NCBI RefSeq assembly: GCF_011303955.1
Contig: NZ_CP049886.1
Span: 1,436,001 to 1,500,000, forward strand
Direction of reading: 5' to 3'
Origin: Vagococcus coleopterorum
GTDB taxonomy: Bacteria; Bacillota; Bacilli; Lactobacillales; Vagococcaceae
Length of the DNA: 64,000 bases
Shown: in pieces, positions 1-7,737 of the stretch
Layout of the letters: each line of letters opens with the position of its first letter
How positions within the stretch are numbered: position 1 is the first letter of the stretch
The notes under the pieces: generated by a model
Told to the model about the DNA's origin: nothing
Databases searched by the model: none
The model's input: only the letters and a program-made list of their open reading frames with translations
Translations under genes and position numbers: made by a program

Positions 1-620
1 GGGATGAATACTGGCGTTGGGAAAATGAAGAAGAACGCACCGCAGCGGTATACTACGATGCTGATGACCAACCAACTGGTTTCTGTTTCTACTGGATTGC
101 GGAAGAAGTTTTCCATATTAAAGAAATGGTTTACTTAAACCAAGAAGCTCGTAAAGGGTTGTGGAACTTCATCTCTGCTCACTTCTCAATGATTAACCAC
201 GTTGAAGGCGCTACTTATAAAGATGAACCGATTGCTTTCCTATTTGATGATAGTGATATTAAAGAAACCATTGCGCCATTCTTTATGGCACGAATTGTTG
301 ACGTCGAAAAATTTCTAGCTGAGTTTCCTTTCGACAGCGCGGTGGAACCTTTCCACTTTGTGGTTGAAGATACCGAAGCGGAATGGAATAATGGCATCTT
401 TGGTTTAACTTGGGATGAAGATGAAACTGTTCATGTCACTAGTGAAGCGGTAGGACAACCGGTCCACTTAAATATCCAAACCCTCACAACGATGTTAATG
501 AGCTACAAACGTCCGACTTACTTAATGGGGATTGATGCTCTGACAACCGATCGTAAAACACTCCGTTCATTAGAACGCATCATTCCAAACCAAAATGCCT
601 ACTTTAGTGATTATTTCTAA
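1..620 (+). CDS. Eis-like GNAT acetyltransferase, C-terminal fragment
   Basis: The reading frame is open from base 3 to the stop at 620, so the gene starts outside the window and only about 205 C-terminal residues are present. The fragment holds the end of a GNAT-type core (GFCFYWIAEEVFHIKEM) and then a segment with MARIVDVEKFL, typical of the sterol-carrier-like C-terminal domain of Eis-family N-acetyltransferases. Members of that family acetylate amines; the substrate cannot be told from this fragment. The ATG at 126 is internal and should not be taken as the start. A terminator follows the stop directly. The family call is from recognition of motifs, without an alignment. Confidence 0.7.
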   Translation, partial: DEYWRWENEEERTAAVYYDADDQPTGFCFYWIAEEVFHIKEMVYLNQEARKGLWNFISAHFSMINHVEGATYKDEPIAFLFDDSDIKETIAPFFMARIVDVEKFLAEFPFDSAVEPFHFVVEDTEAEWNNGIFGLTWDEDETVHVTSEAVGQPVHLNIQTLTTMLMSYKRPTYLMGIDALTTDRKTLRSLERIIPNQNAYFSDYF

Positions 621-623
621 AAC

Positions 624-655
624 AAAAAGAGCCTCTGAGGGGCTCTTTTTGTTTT
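624..655 (+). terminator. Rho-independent terminator of the Eis-like gene
   Basis: A ten-base-pair stem (AAAAAGAGCC with GGCTCTTTTT) around a seven-base loop runs into a T stretch, four bases after the stop codon. Confidence 0.9.
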
Positions 656-698
656 TCATATATAACATGCATTAATTTTATTTACGCACATTCTCTGT

Positions 699-769
699 TA
701 TTGAAATTTTATTCTCAAAAAAATAGTGCTACACTCACCTCGGCAACTGCCTCAAAAGGAGGTGATATT
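699..769 (+). promoter_or_regulatory. par cassette 1 toxin promoter and SD-masking leader
   Basis: An extended -10 element (TGCTACACT, hexamer at 730-735) lies in a block conserved in all three cassettes (compare 1118-1188 and 1561-1634). The expected 5' leader contains TCACCT, a small GGCA/TGCC hairpin, and then AGGAGGTGA. TCACCT can pair with AGGTGA, so a helix would hide the Shine-Dalgarno sequence of the toxin, as in the upstream helix of pAD1 fst mRNA. No good -35 is seen. Confidence 0.65.
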
Positions 770-770
770 T

Positions 771-866
771 ATGATTACAGTATTCTTTGCTTTAATCAAC
801 CCAATACTTGTTGGCATTGTTTTACAGTTGTTTTCTCACTGGTTAGATGAGAAGGATAAACAATGA
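771..866 (+). CDS. Fst-family type I toxin, copy 1
   Basis: This 31-codon ORF encodes a single hydrophobic helix (residues 2-20) followed by FSHWLDEKDKQ. The P-x-x-x-G pattern in the helix and the S-x-W-L-D-charged tail are hallmarks of the Fst/Ldr family of membrane toxins known from the par locus of plasmid pAD1. AGGAGGTG lies just before the ATG. Expression of such toxins damages the membrane unless the convergent antisense RNA blocks translation. The repeat, shared terminator and antisense promoter seen downstream complete the par architecture. Toxicity itself is inferred from the family. Confidence 0.85.
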   Translation: MITVFFALINPILVGIVLQLFSHWLDEKDKQ

Positions 867-904
867 AAGCTGCCATCTGACCCCTCTTATCTTTTTAAAG
901 ATAA

Positions 905-940
905 GAAAAAACCAACCTACTCCTATAGGTTGGTTTTTTT
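905..940. terminator. Bidirectional terminator shared by toxin mRNA and antitoxin RNA 1
   Basis: A hairpin (AACCAACCTA with TAGGTTGGTT) is flanked by an A run on the left and a T run on the right, so it can stop transcription from both sides. The two RNAs would be complementary through this loop, a known first contact point in pAD1 par. Confidence 0.85.
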
Positions 941-966
941 GGTGATATAATGATTACAGTTTTCTT
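905..966 (-). ncRNA. RNA II-type antisense antitoxin, copy 1
   Basis: A minus-strand promoter reads TTGTGA (996-1001), a 17-base spacer, then TATAAT (973-978). Transcription from about 966 to the shared terminator gives an RNA of about 62 nt, close to the roughly 65-nt RNA II of pAD1. It contains the downstream direct repeat and the terminator loop, both complementary to the toxin mRNA. Confidence 0.75.
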
Positions 967-1117
967 GCCTTTATTATAGCATTTTCAATAGCTTATCACA
1001 ATGTAAACTCAAGCCTTTTGAAAATTATTTTATTTTGTAATAAATAATATTAACAACTGACTTCTTTGTTTATTCTTACATAACACGCCATTAGTCATCT
1101 CTACATACAGAGCATGT

Positions 1118-1188
1118 TATTGAAATTTTATTCTCAAAAAAATAGTGCTACACTCACCACGGCGACTGCCTCAAAAGGAGGTGTTTTC
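1118..1188 (+). promoter_or_regulatory. par cassette 2 toxin promoter and leader
   Basis: The block is the same as in cassette 1, with extended -10 TGCTACACT (hexamer 1149-1154). CACC upstream can pair with GGTG of the AGGAGGTG Shine-Dalgarno. The pairing arm reads CACCACGG here where cassette 1 has CACCTCGG, and the inner hairpin reads GGCGACTGCC, so the masking helix is kept in a slightly shorter form. Confidence 0.6.
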
Positions 1189-1287
1189 ATGTCTATTTTT
1201 TTATTAACTTTTTTCATTGCTCCACTTGTTATAGGAATGACTTTATCCATTTTTTCTCATTGGCTAGATGAACGGGATAAAGACTAA
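1189..1287 (+). CDS. Fst-family type I toxin, copy 2
   Basis: This 32-codon ORF has the same layout as copy 1: a hydrophobic N-terminal helix with IAPLVIG, then FSHWLDERDKD. Start and stop are fixed by AGGAGGTG upstream of the ATG and by alignment with copies 1 and 3. The tail is nearly the same as in copy 1, while the first fifteen residues differ. That is also the region covered by the cassette-specific repeat. Confidence 0.85.
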   Translation: MSIFLLTFFIAPLVIGMTLSIFSHWLDERDKD

Positions 1288-1334
1288 TCAGTTGCTAACT
1301 AGCACACGTGCTTACCAATATTTTGATAAGTAAA

Positions 1335-1371
1335 AAGAAAACCCCAACCTACTGTAATAGGTTGGGGTTTC
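1335..1371. terminator. Bidirectional terminator, par cassette 2
   Basis: AACCCCAACCTA and its complement TAGGTTGGGGTT form a strong hairpin with A-rich and T-rich flanks. The lower stem differs from cassette 1 (CCCC against AACC). Confidence 0.8.
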
Positions 1372-1404
1372 GTGTTTTCATGCTTAAATTCTTATTAACT
1401 TTAT
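1335..1404 (-). ncRNA. RNA II-type antisense antitoxin, copy 2
   Basis: The minus-strand promoter is TTGTTT (1434-1439), 17 bases, TATAAT (1411-1416). The RNA would run from about 1404 to the shared terminator and carry the second copy of the cassette 2 repeat, antisense to the toxin start. Confidence 0.7.
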
Positions 1405-1560
1405 AAATCAATTATACCACCCGACATCCCTACAAACAACGGGAACAGCCATGCTATATTATATTACATTATTTTATTTTGTAATAAATAATATCAGCAA
1501 CTGATTTCTTTGTTTGTTTTTACATAACGCGCCATTAGTCATATTTACATTCATTTCTTG

Positions 1561-1634
1561 TTATTGAAATTTTATTGTTAAAAAATTAGTGCTACACTCA
1601 CCTCGGCAACTGCCTCATAAGGAGGTGTATTCGT
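1561..1634 (+). promoter_or_regulatory. par cassette 3 toxin promoter and leader
   Basis: The conserved block has extended -10 TGCTACACT (hexamer 1593-1598). TCACCT pairs with AGGTG of the Shine-Dalgarno (AAGGAGGTG). The 70 bp before this block (about 1470-1543) also match those before cassette 2 (about 1025-1098), so the duplicated unit includes the spacer. Confidence 0.6.
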
Positions 1635-1724
1635 ATGACACTTTTTTTCTCGCTTTTGATATTTCCAATCATCACAGGTATCGTTCTAAAATGTTTTTCT
1701 CACTGGTTAGACGGGAAAGACTAG
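1635..1724 (+). CDS. Fst-family type I toxin, copy 3
   Basis: This 29-codon ORF has a hydrophobic helix with IFPIITGIVL, then FSHWLDGKD. It keeps the proline, glycine and W-L-D signature of the family but has a cysteine before the conserved phenylalanine and a shorter charged tail than copies 1 and 2. The ATG lies seven bases after AGGAGGTG. Nothing suggests it is broken. Confidence 0.83.
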   Translation: MTLFFSLLIFPIITGIVLKCFSHWLDGKD

Positions 1725-1769
1725 GACAGGAAGTTGCTAACTAACCACTACTTATCTATCTTGATAAGT

Positions 1770-1806
1770 AAAAAGACCAACCTATTCCAGTAGGTTGGTC
1801 TTTTTG
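1770..1806. terminator. Bidirectional terminator, par cassette 3
   Basis: AAAAAGACCAACCTA and TAGGTTGGTCTTTTT form a long hairpin with A and T tracts on either side. Confidence 0.85.
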
Positions 1807-1834
1807 TGTATCGAATGACACTTCTCTCTTTTAT
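1770..1834 (-). ncRNA. RNA II-type antisense antitoxin, copy 3
   Basis: The minus-strand promoter is TTGAAG (1864-1869), 17 bases, TATACT (1841-1846). The predicted RNA of about 65 nt spans the downstream repeat and ends at the shared terminator. Confidence 0.7.
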
Positions 1835-1914
1835 AGTTTTAGTATACAGCTAAAAAACTAGCACTTCAAGATGCTTATCCCATTCAATAAAATTATTTAA
1901 TTCCAAAATAAAAT

Positions 1915-1949
1915 AAAAAAGACCCTAGCATTTCGGCTAAGGTCTTTTT
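1915..1949 (-). terminator. clpB terminator
   Basis: On the minus strand a GACCTTAGC/GCTAGGGTC-type stem is followed by a T run, directly after the clpB stop. Confidence 0.85.
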
Positions 1950-1950
1950 A

Positions 1951-4557
1951 TTATTCTGCAATTGTTTCGCTTTCAAATGCTAATTGCTCATCTCGTAATG
2001 TCACCGTCACTTTTGTGTTCGGGCCGACTTTACCTGCTACGATTTCTCGCGCTAATGGTGTTTCCACTTCTTTCGTTAAGAAACGTTTCAATGGTCTTGC
2101 ACCATAGATTGGATCATACGCACTTTCAGCAATCCAGTCTTTTGCTTCCGTTGATAGTTCAAGTTGAATACCTTGTTCTGCTAGTCTTAATCCTAAGTTG
2201 ACTGTCATCTTATCAATGATTGATTTCACATTATTAAGTGTTAACGGTGTGAACATAATCGTATCATCAATTCGGTTTAAGAACTCAGGTTTAAAGTGCA
2301 TTTGTAATTGATTCATAACACTATCTTTTGTTTCTTTTGATAGTTGACCTTCCTCATCCACACCTTCAAGCATGGTTTGCGAACCAATATTACTTGTCAT
2401 AATCATCACAGTGTTTTTGAAATCAACTGTGCGACCTTTCGAGTCTGTCAAACGACCATCATCTAAAACTTGAAGTAAGACGTTGAACACATCAGGATGG
2501 GCTTTTTCAATCTCATCTAGTAAGACAATTGTATAGGGACTACGACGAACGGCTTCCGTTAGTTGTCCGCCTTCTTCATGACCTACATATCCTGGAGGGG
2601 CCCCGACTAAACGAGAGACACTATGTTTTTCCATGTACTCACTCATGTCGATACGAATCATGTGTTCTTCAGAATCAAATAACTCTTCAGCTAAGGCTTT
2701 AGCTAATTCTGTTTTACCTACCCCTGTAGGTCCTAAGAACAAGAATGACCCTAGTGGACGATTTGGATCTTGCAAGCCCGCACGGGAGCGTATAACAGCG
2801 TCTGACACGGCATCAACAGCTTCGTCTTGCCCAATGACTCTGTTATGTAATGTTTCGTTTAAACGTAAGATTTTCTCACGTTCACCTTCTACTAATTTCG
2901 TCACAGGAATTCCTGTTAGACGACCTACGACAACCGAGATTTCTTCTTCCGTTACCGCTTCTTGTAACATGCGACCTTCATTTTCGACATAGTTTTTAGC
3001 TTCTAATGTTTTCAGCTCTTCTTCCAATTGTGGAATTGTGCCATGTCTTAGGACCGCTGCTTGTTCTAAATCATAATTTGTTTCAGCTTCTTCTAAAGCA
3101 TGGCGAGCTTTATCTAATTCTTCACGTTTGTTGCTGACTTGGTTGACTTCTTCTTTTTCAGTTTCCCAACGCATTTTTAAAAGATTTGTTTCTTCACGCA
3201 ATTCAGCTAACTCTTCTCGCAGAATTTCTAAACGTTTTTTACTTGCATCGTCTGTTTCTTTTTTCAAGGCAGCTTCTTCAATTTCTAACTGCATCAAACG
3301 ACGGATAACTTGGTCAAGTTCCGTTGGCATGGAATTCATTTCAACACGAATGGTTGCACAAGCTTCATCGACTAAGTCAATCGCTTTATCCGGTAAATAA
3401 CGATCCGTGATATAGCGGTTTGATAATGTTGCAGCCGCAACTAAGGCGTTGTCATGAATATTAACACCATGGTGAATTTCAAAACGTTCTTTCAATCCAC
3501 GTAAAATACTAATTGTGTCCTCAACAGTTGGTTCTTTTACTAGGACTTTTTGGAAACGACGTTCTAATGCTTTATCAGTTTCCATATATTCACGATACTC
3601 ATCTAAAGTTGTAGCACCAATACAGTGCAACTCACCACGAGCTAACATTGGTTTCAGTAAGTTACCGGCGTCCATACTACCTTCTGTTTTACCGGCACCA
3701 ACGATGGTATGAATCTCATCAATGAAGAGAATGATTTGACCATCACTTTTCTTCACTTCTTTCAGAACGGCTTTCAAACGTTCTTCGAATTCACCACGGT
3801 ATTTAGCACCTGCGATCAAAGCACCCATGTCTAATGAAAAGATTGTTTTATTTTTTAAGTTTTCTGGCACATCTTTGCGGACAATACGTTGTGCTAGTCC
3901 CTCGATGATGGCGGTTTTACCAACACCAGGTTCCCCAATTAAGACTGGGTTATTTTTTGTTTTACGAGATAAGATACGAATCACATCACGAATTTCATCG
4001 TCACGACCAATGATTGGATCTTGTTTACCGCTCTTCACTAATTGATTTAAGTCGGTCCCGTATTTTTCTAATGCTTTATATTGTTCTTCTTGATTTTGTG
4101 ATGTCACACGATCTCCTCCTCTCAAATCTTCCACAGCTTGGCGTAAACTCTTAGCGGTAAAACCTCTTGTGCTTAAGAATTTTGCTAGCGGGTAATTTTT
4201 CAACTCCATTAAAGCTAATAGGACGACTTCTGTTGCTAAGAACTCATCTTCAAAACTTTCACGGATTTTATCTGCTTCGTTTAATAGATTAAATAAATTT
4301 TGGCTAAGGCCTTGTCCGTATTGGACGTTACTTCCCGATACAACTGAAATGGCATCTAACTCTTGGTCCACTTCTTGAATCATCTCATCTACAGGTACAC
4401 CTGCATCTTTATAAAATTGATAAGCAAAATGATCCGGTTGTAAAAAGATTTTCCATAAATGGCAGACGTCGATTTCTTGATGCATGCGAGTCATTGCCAC
4501 TTGTTGTGCTGCACTAATTGCTTCTTGCAGCGTTGTTGTCATTTTCTCGATATTCAT
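1951..4557 (-). CDS. clpB: ATP-dependent chaperone ClpB
   Basis: ClpB is a hexameric AAA+ disaggregase that pulls proteins out of aggregates together with DnaK. The 868 residues match the usual length. The order is Clp N domain (about 1-150), first AAA module with Walker A GEPGVGKT near residue 208, a coiled-coil middle domain rich in E, K and L (about 410-530), and a second AAA module with GPTGVGKT near 610 and the GYVGHEEGG pore loop. The middle domain separates it from ClpC and ClpE. The ATG follows AAGGAGGCGA. The gene is monocistronic, with a CtsR site upstream. Confidence 0.96.
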   Translation of the reverse strand: MNIEKMTTTLQEAISAAQQVAMTRMHQEIDVCHLWKIFLQPDHFAYQFYKDAGVPVDEMIQEVDQELDAISVVSGSNVQYGQGLSQNLFNLLNEADKIRESFEDEFLATEVVLLALMELKNYPLAKFLSTRGFTAKSLRQAVEDLRGGDRVTSQNQEEQYKALEKYGTDLNQLVKSGKQDPIIGRDDEIRDVIRILSRKTKNNPVLIGEPGVGKTAIIEGLAQRIVRKDVPENLKNKTIFSLDMGALIAGAKYRGEFEERLKAVLKEVKKSDGQIILFIDEIHTIVGAGKTEGSMDAGNLLKPMLARGELHCIGATTLDEYREYMETDKALERRFQKVLVKEPTVEDTISILRGLKERFEIHHGVNIHDNALVAAATLSNRYITDRYLPDKAIDLVDEACATIRVEMNSMPTELDQVIRRLMQLEIEEAALKKETDDASKKRLEILREELAELREETNLLKMRWETEKEEVNQVSNKREELDKARHALEEAETNYDLEQAAVLRHGTIPQLEEELKTLEAKNYVENEGRMLQEAVTEEEISVVVGRLTGIPVTKLVEGEREKILRLNETLHNRVIGQDEAVDAVSDAVIRSRAGLQDPNRPLGSFLFLGPTGVGKTELAKALAEELFDSEEHMIRIDMSEYMEKHSVSRLVGAPPGYVGHEEGGQLTEAVRRSPYTIVLLDEIEKAHPDVFNVLLQVLDDGRLTDSKGRTVDFKNTVMIMTSNIGSQTMLEGVDEEGQLSKETKDSVMNQLQMHFKPEFLNRIDDTIMFTPLTLNNVKSIIDKMTVNLGLRLAEQGIQLELSTEAKDWIAESAYDPIYGARPLKRFLTKEVETPLAREIVAGKVGPNTKVTVTLRDEQLAFESETIAE

Positions 4558-4583
4558 CCTATCGCCTCCTTAACTATATCCTT

Positions 4584-4613
4584 ATTATATAACTTTGGTC
4601 AAAATAGGTCAAA
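4584..4613 (-). promoter_or_regulatory. clpB promoter with CtsR operator
   Basis: The tandem heptamer GGTCAAA-ATA-GGTCAAA (4597-4613, plus strand) is an exact CtsR heat-shock repressor box. It overlaps the -35 (TTGACC, 4607-4612) of a minus-strand promoter with 17-base spacing to TATAAT (4584-4589). CtsR binding would block RNA polymerase until heat inactivates the repressor. No CIRCE element is seen, so control looks purely CtsR-type. Confidence 0.9.
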
Positions 4614-4647
4614 GAATATGTTTGCATTTTTTGATCATTTGAAATAA

Positions 4648-4825
4648 CAAAAAAAAACCACTAATCACATTAGCGGTTTGATTATATAAAACTGTCTTAA
4701 AGTATTATCCCAATAACACATTTTATACTTTAACTTCTTTCCAGTTTTCCGGACAGTTACTGATGTCCCCTATTCAGTTTCTGTAAACAGCAAGGAGTTG
4801 ACCCCCTTAACCTATGTATTATAAT
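4648..4825 (-). ncRNA. Candidate structured small RNA upstream of clpB
   Basis: This gene-free stretch holds a minus-strand -10 (TATAAT, 4818-4823, with an overlapping extended TGCTATTAT) and ends in a hairpin with nine T's (4648-4678). Between them are a GGACA/TGTCC hairpin and a perfect nine-base stem, TTAAAGTAT with ATACTTTAA. No ORF with a ribosome binding site is present. I do not recognise an Rfam family. It could also be a relic of a lost gene. Confidence 0.35.
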
Positions 4826-4880
4826 AGCATATTTTTAAAACAGCTCATTATTCTAAAATTAATAAATTAATCAAAAAAAA

Positions 4881-4904
4881 ATAAAACGCTAGCCAGCGTT
4901 TTAT
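4881..4904 (-). terminator. Terminator of the 151-residue protein gene
   Basis: ATAAAACGCT and AGCGTTTTAT form a ten-base stem with a four-base loop. It overlaps the stop codon and is followed by T's on the minus strand. Confidence 0.85.
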
Positions 4905-5356
4905 TCAAAACCTTCATCCATTAAATAACCTTCTGCTTGTTGCTTTGTTTTGAAGACTGCTTCCACAGCTCCACTTGTCATCACCACAACCCACATGTAG
5001 TTTTGGTAACGTAAAGTCAATTCATCTCCATGATTGTCACGCCACTCTTCTTCGTATCCTTCAGGAAAACCATCTTCTGTTAGACGTAAGAATTCTAAAG
5101 CTAGGTTCACTTTTTCAATAATCTGTTCTTTTGTATCGCCATGAACTGAAATGTAACCGCCCTTAGTTTCTTGTCCTGGTAAGTAACCAGCGTAAATAAA
5201 AGCATTGCCACTTTTCGGGTGTAAGAACTTCACTAAAGTTGTTTTAGGAATAGCACTTTCTTCAAAGTGATAGTTTAAACGATTCAATGAAACTGGCTGA
5301 CATGTCAGCTCTTCGAAGCTATCAAAGATAGCTTTTTTTTCTTCAAATGATAACAC
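4901..5356 (-). CDS. Conserved-looking hypothetical protein
   Basis: The 151-residue acidic soluble protein has no signal peptide or membrane segment, and I do not recognise its family. It starts with GTG, supported by AGAGGTG five bases upstream. The middle part (KTTLVKFLHPKSGNAFIYAGYLPG, split around residue 50) and the C-terminal part (MWVVVMTSGAVEAVFKTKQQAE) look like small alpha/beta segments. It is downstream of pepT but separated by the pepT terminator, and has its own terminator. Codon use resembles its neighbours, so it is probably a real gene of unknown role. Confidence 0.7.
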   Translation of the reverse strand: MLSFEEKKAIFDSFEELTCQPVSLNRLNYHFEESAIPKTTLVKFLHPKSGNAFIYAGYLPGQETKGGYISVHGDTKEQIIEKVNLALEFLRLTEDGFPEGYEEEWRDNHGDELTLRYQNYMWVVVMTSGAVEAVFKTKQQAEGYLMDEGFE

Positions 5357-5397
5357 GAGGCACCTCTTCTAGTTGATTGTCTTTTTATCGTAAAAAA

Positions 5398-5433
5398 ATA
5401 AGGAAGTCCCTAAATCAGGGAACTTCCTTTATT
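5398..5433 (-). terminator. pepT terminator
   Basis: AAGGAAGT-CCC and GGGAACTTCCTT form a hairpin with a one-base bulge, with T's following on the minus strand. Confidence 0.8.
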
Positions 5434-5442
5434 ATAGACTAA

Positions 5443-6681
5443 TTACGCTTGAGATGCATTTAATTTTGCAATTTCTACGATTACAGCAGTCGCTTTTTCC
5501 ATTGTTTGGACTGAAACAAACTCAAAACGTCCGTGCATGTTTTCCGCACCAGCAAAAATGTTTGGTGTTGGAATACCCATCATAGAAATTTTAGAGCCAT
5601 CAGTTCCCCCACGTACAGGTTCAACTTTTGGTTCTACTCCGACAACACCCATAGCATCTTTAACTAATTCAATGATGCTCATGTCTTTAGCGATGATTTC
5701 GCCCATGTTGTAGTATTGATCGTGCATATCAACTAAGATACGTTCTTCATCGAAGTCAGCATTTAATTTAGTTGCGATAGATTTGATGAACTCTTTACGA
5801 GCTTCAAATTTTTCACGATCGTGGTCACGAATGATGTATTGCATCGTTGTTAATTCTTCGTTACCTTCAACGTGCATTAAGTGATAGAAGCCTTCATAGC
5901 CTTCTGTCATTTCTGGACATTCGTTAGCTGGAATTTCGCTGTGGAATTTATGAGCAACTTGTAAACCGTTGATCATTGTATTTTTAGCTGATCCTGGGTG
6001 AACGTTTTTACCATTAATTGTGATAACAGCTGAAGCAGCACTAAATGTTTCATAGTGTAATTCACCCACTGGGCCACCATCCATAGTGTAAGCAAAGTCA
6101 ACATCGAAGCCTTCAGCATCAAAGTTATCTGCCCCAGTACCGATTTCTTCATCAGGACCGAACGCAACTTTTAATTTACCGTGTTCGATATCTGGATTCT
6201 TAACTAAGAATTCCATTGCTGTCATAATTTCAGCAATACCTGATTTGTCATCAGAACCTAATAAAGTCGATCCGTCTGTTGTAATCAACGTTTGACCTTT
6301 GTAGTTAGCAAGATTTGGGAAATCTTTAACTGTTAATTTATATTTGCCATCTTTGTCTAAGGCAATATCTGAAGAGCCATCGTAATTTTCTACGAATTGA
6401 GGATTCACATTTTCAGCATTGAAATCTGCTGTATCCATATGCGCAATAAAACCAATACTACGAACATTTTCTTTAGTTGTGTTACTTGGTAACTCAGCTG
6501 TTACGAAACCGTTTTTTTCGTTATAGCTAACGTTAGACATACCAATTTCTTTTAATTCAGCAACTAATGTTTGCGCGAACTCTACCTGTGTTTGAGTAGA
6601 TGGAATAGTGGTACTTGTTGCATCCGAACGAGTTTCTGTTTTCACATACTTGATAAAACGAGGTACTAGATTTTCATACAT
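5443..6681 (-). CDS. pepT: Peptidase T (tripeptidase)
   Basis: PepT is a cytoplasmic M20 aminotripeptidase that removes the N-terminal residue of tripeptides in peptide utilisation. The 412 residues match the family. The di-zinc site is visible: H81-x-D83 (HMDTAD), the bridging aspartate in GSDDKSG near 144, and the catalytic glutamate pair E178-E179 in [15 protein letters not shown] near 225 belongs to the dimerisation domain, and a late HGRFEF supplies a further ligand. A terminator follows. Confidence 0.95.
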   Translation of the reverse strand: MYENLVPRFIKYVKTETRSDATSTTIPSTQTQVEFAQTLVAELKEIGMSNVSYNEKNGFVTAELPSNTTKENVRSIGFIAHMDTADFNAENVNPQFVENYDGSSDIALDKDGKYKLTVKDFPNLANYKGQTLITTDGSTLLGSDDKSGIAEIMTAMEFLVKNPDIEHGKLKVAFGPDEEIGTGADNFDAEGFDVDFAYTMDGGPVGELHYETFSAASAVITINGKNVHPGSAKNTMINGLQVAHKFHSEIPANECPEMTEGYEGFYHLMHVEGNEELTTMQYIIRDHDREKFEARKEFIKSIATKLNADFDEERILVDMHDQYYNMGEIIAKDMSIIELVKDAMGVVGVEPKVEPVRGGTDGSKISMMGIPTPNIFAGAENMHGRFEFVSVQTMEKATAVIVEIAKLNASQA

Positions 6682-6702
6682 ATGACATTCTCCTTTTTCT
6701 CT

Positions 6703-7737
6703 TTAATAATATTTAAATGGGTTTGTATTCGTCAGAGACTGACTGAATTCAATATCCCAATTATAAACTTCTTTCCATTCGTTTGCTAATGAAAGCAATC
6801 GAGGTTGACACAAGACTTCAATGTGATGACCGGGATCAATCACTGGCAATTCTGCTGTTAGCATATCGTGACCGGTATGGTAATAGACATCACCTGTTAA
6901 ATAAACGTCAGCATCTTTCGCTAAAGCATCACGATAAAACTTTTCACCGCTGCCACCACAGATGGCCACACGTTGAATCGCTTGATCTGGATTGCTACAA
7001 ACTAATCGTAACCCATCTAGGTTAAATGTCTCTTTGATTTGGCTAATAAATTTTTCCATCATAATTGGCTCTGACAAGTCCCCAATTCGACCAATCCCAA
7101 AGGTCTTCACCTTGTTATGTAAGGGTTTCCATTGTTGTTCCATTGGGATTTCTTCAGAAATATCTTCTAATGAGTTTCTCATCTTTGTTATTTCTGTTTC
7201 CACTACTGGAAAAGTAATCACCGTTTTGTTATATTCTGGTGTTTCTTCACTAATCGTTTCAGTCGTTAACTCAGCTAAATAAGTCAGTAATGACACTTTA
7301 TTTTTAGGATCAATGTGTAACGCCACTTCATGATAGGCAACATTATGAGTCGCTTTTAAATAAGTAGCCTCTTCAATCCCTAGTTCTTCACAGAACCAAT
7401 CATTTAAACCATTCTCGATAATGTCGAGATTTGTATGAGCGGCATAAACCGCAATATCATGTTTAATACAATCAGCATACATTTTAGTTTGGGCATCATC
7501 GTAGTCTAAACGACTAATCGGTCTAAAAATCGGTGGGTGTTTTGCGACAATCAAATCAATCTTATTTTCAATTGCTTCAGCGACTGTTTCTGGACGAACA
7601 TCTAAGGTAAACATTACCCGCTCCATCTCACGGTCAAGCTGACCGATATGAAGACCCACGGGATCACCCTCTTCAGCTAGTTCAAGGGGACAATATTCTT
7701 CGAAACGACGGATAAACTCTAAGCCATTTAAACTCAT
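6703..7737 (-). CDS. Nif3-like dinuclear metal protein (YqfO family)
   Basis: Nif3/YqfO proteins form toroidal hexamers with a two-metal centre; B. subtilis YqfO binds near trmK in the same order, and the biochemical role is unsettled. The 344 residues show the N-terminal NIF3 part (DPVGLHIG at 25-32), H101-x-x-x-D105 in HTNLDI, an insertion domain in the middle and the C-terminal GHHIE near 303. The usual HHP metal motif reads K66-H67-P68, so one histidine ligand is replaced by lysine. The start overlaps the trmK stop by four bases (ATGA), so the pair is translationally coupled. Confidence 0.9.
   Translation of the reverse strand: MSLNGLEFIRRFEEYCPLELAEEGDPVGLHIGQLDREMERVMFTLDVRPETVAEAIENKIDLIVAKHPPIFRPISRLDYDDAQTKMYADCIKHDIAVYAAHTNLDIIENGLNDWFCEELGIEEATYLKATHNVAYHEVALHIDPKNKVSLLTYLAELTTETISEETPEYNKTVITFPVVETEITKMRNSLEDISEEIPMEQQWKPLHNKVKTFGIGRIGDLSEPIMMEKFISQIKETFNLDGLRLVCSNPDQAIQRVAICGGSGEKFYRDALAKDADVYLTGDVYYHTGHDMLTAELPVIDPGHHIEVLCQPRLLSLANEWKEVYNWDIEFSQSLTNTNPFKYY

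Larger units (their letters stand above)
761..969. repeat. par cassette 1 direct-repeat pair (761-790 and 941-969)
   Basis: The sequence around the toxin start (GGTGATATTTATGATTACAG) recurs beyond the terminator as GGTGATATAATGATTACAG. The second copy lies at the 5' end of the predicted antisense RNA, so the RNA is complementary to the ribosome binding site and start codon of the toxin mRNA, as the DRa/DRb repeats do in pAD1 par. Confidence 0.8.
1181..1401. repeat. par cassette 2 direct-repeat pair (1182-1210 and 1372-1401)
   Basis: GTGTTTTCATG at the toxin start recurs exactly after the terminator, followed in both places by TTATTAACTT. The repeat sequence differs completely from those of cassettes 1 and 3. 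Confidence 0.75.
1625..1823. repeat. par cassette 3 direct-repeat pair (1625-1643 and 1806-1823)
   Basis: GTGTATTCGTATGACACTT at the toxin start recurs as GTGTATCGAATGACACTT after the terminator. It is unlike the repeats of the other two cassettes. Confidence 0.7.

Noticed and set aside
4660-4720. 18-codon ORF (start MCYWDN) within the candidate small RNA
   Set aside because: No Shine-Dalgarno, and it runs into the terminator hairpin.
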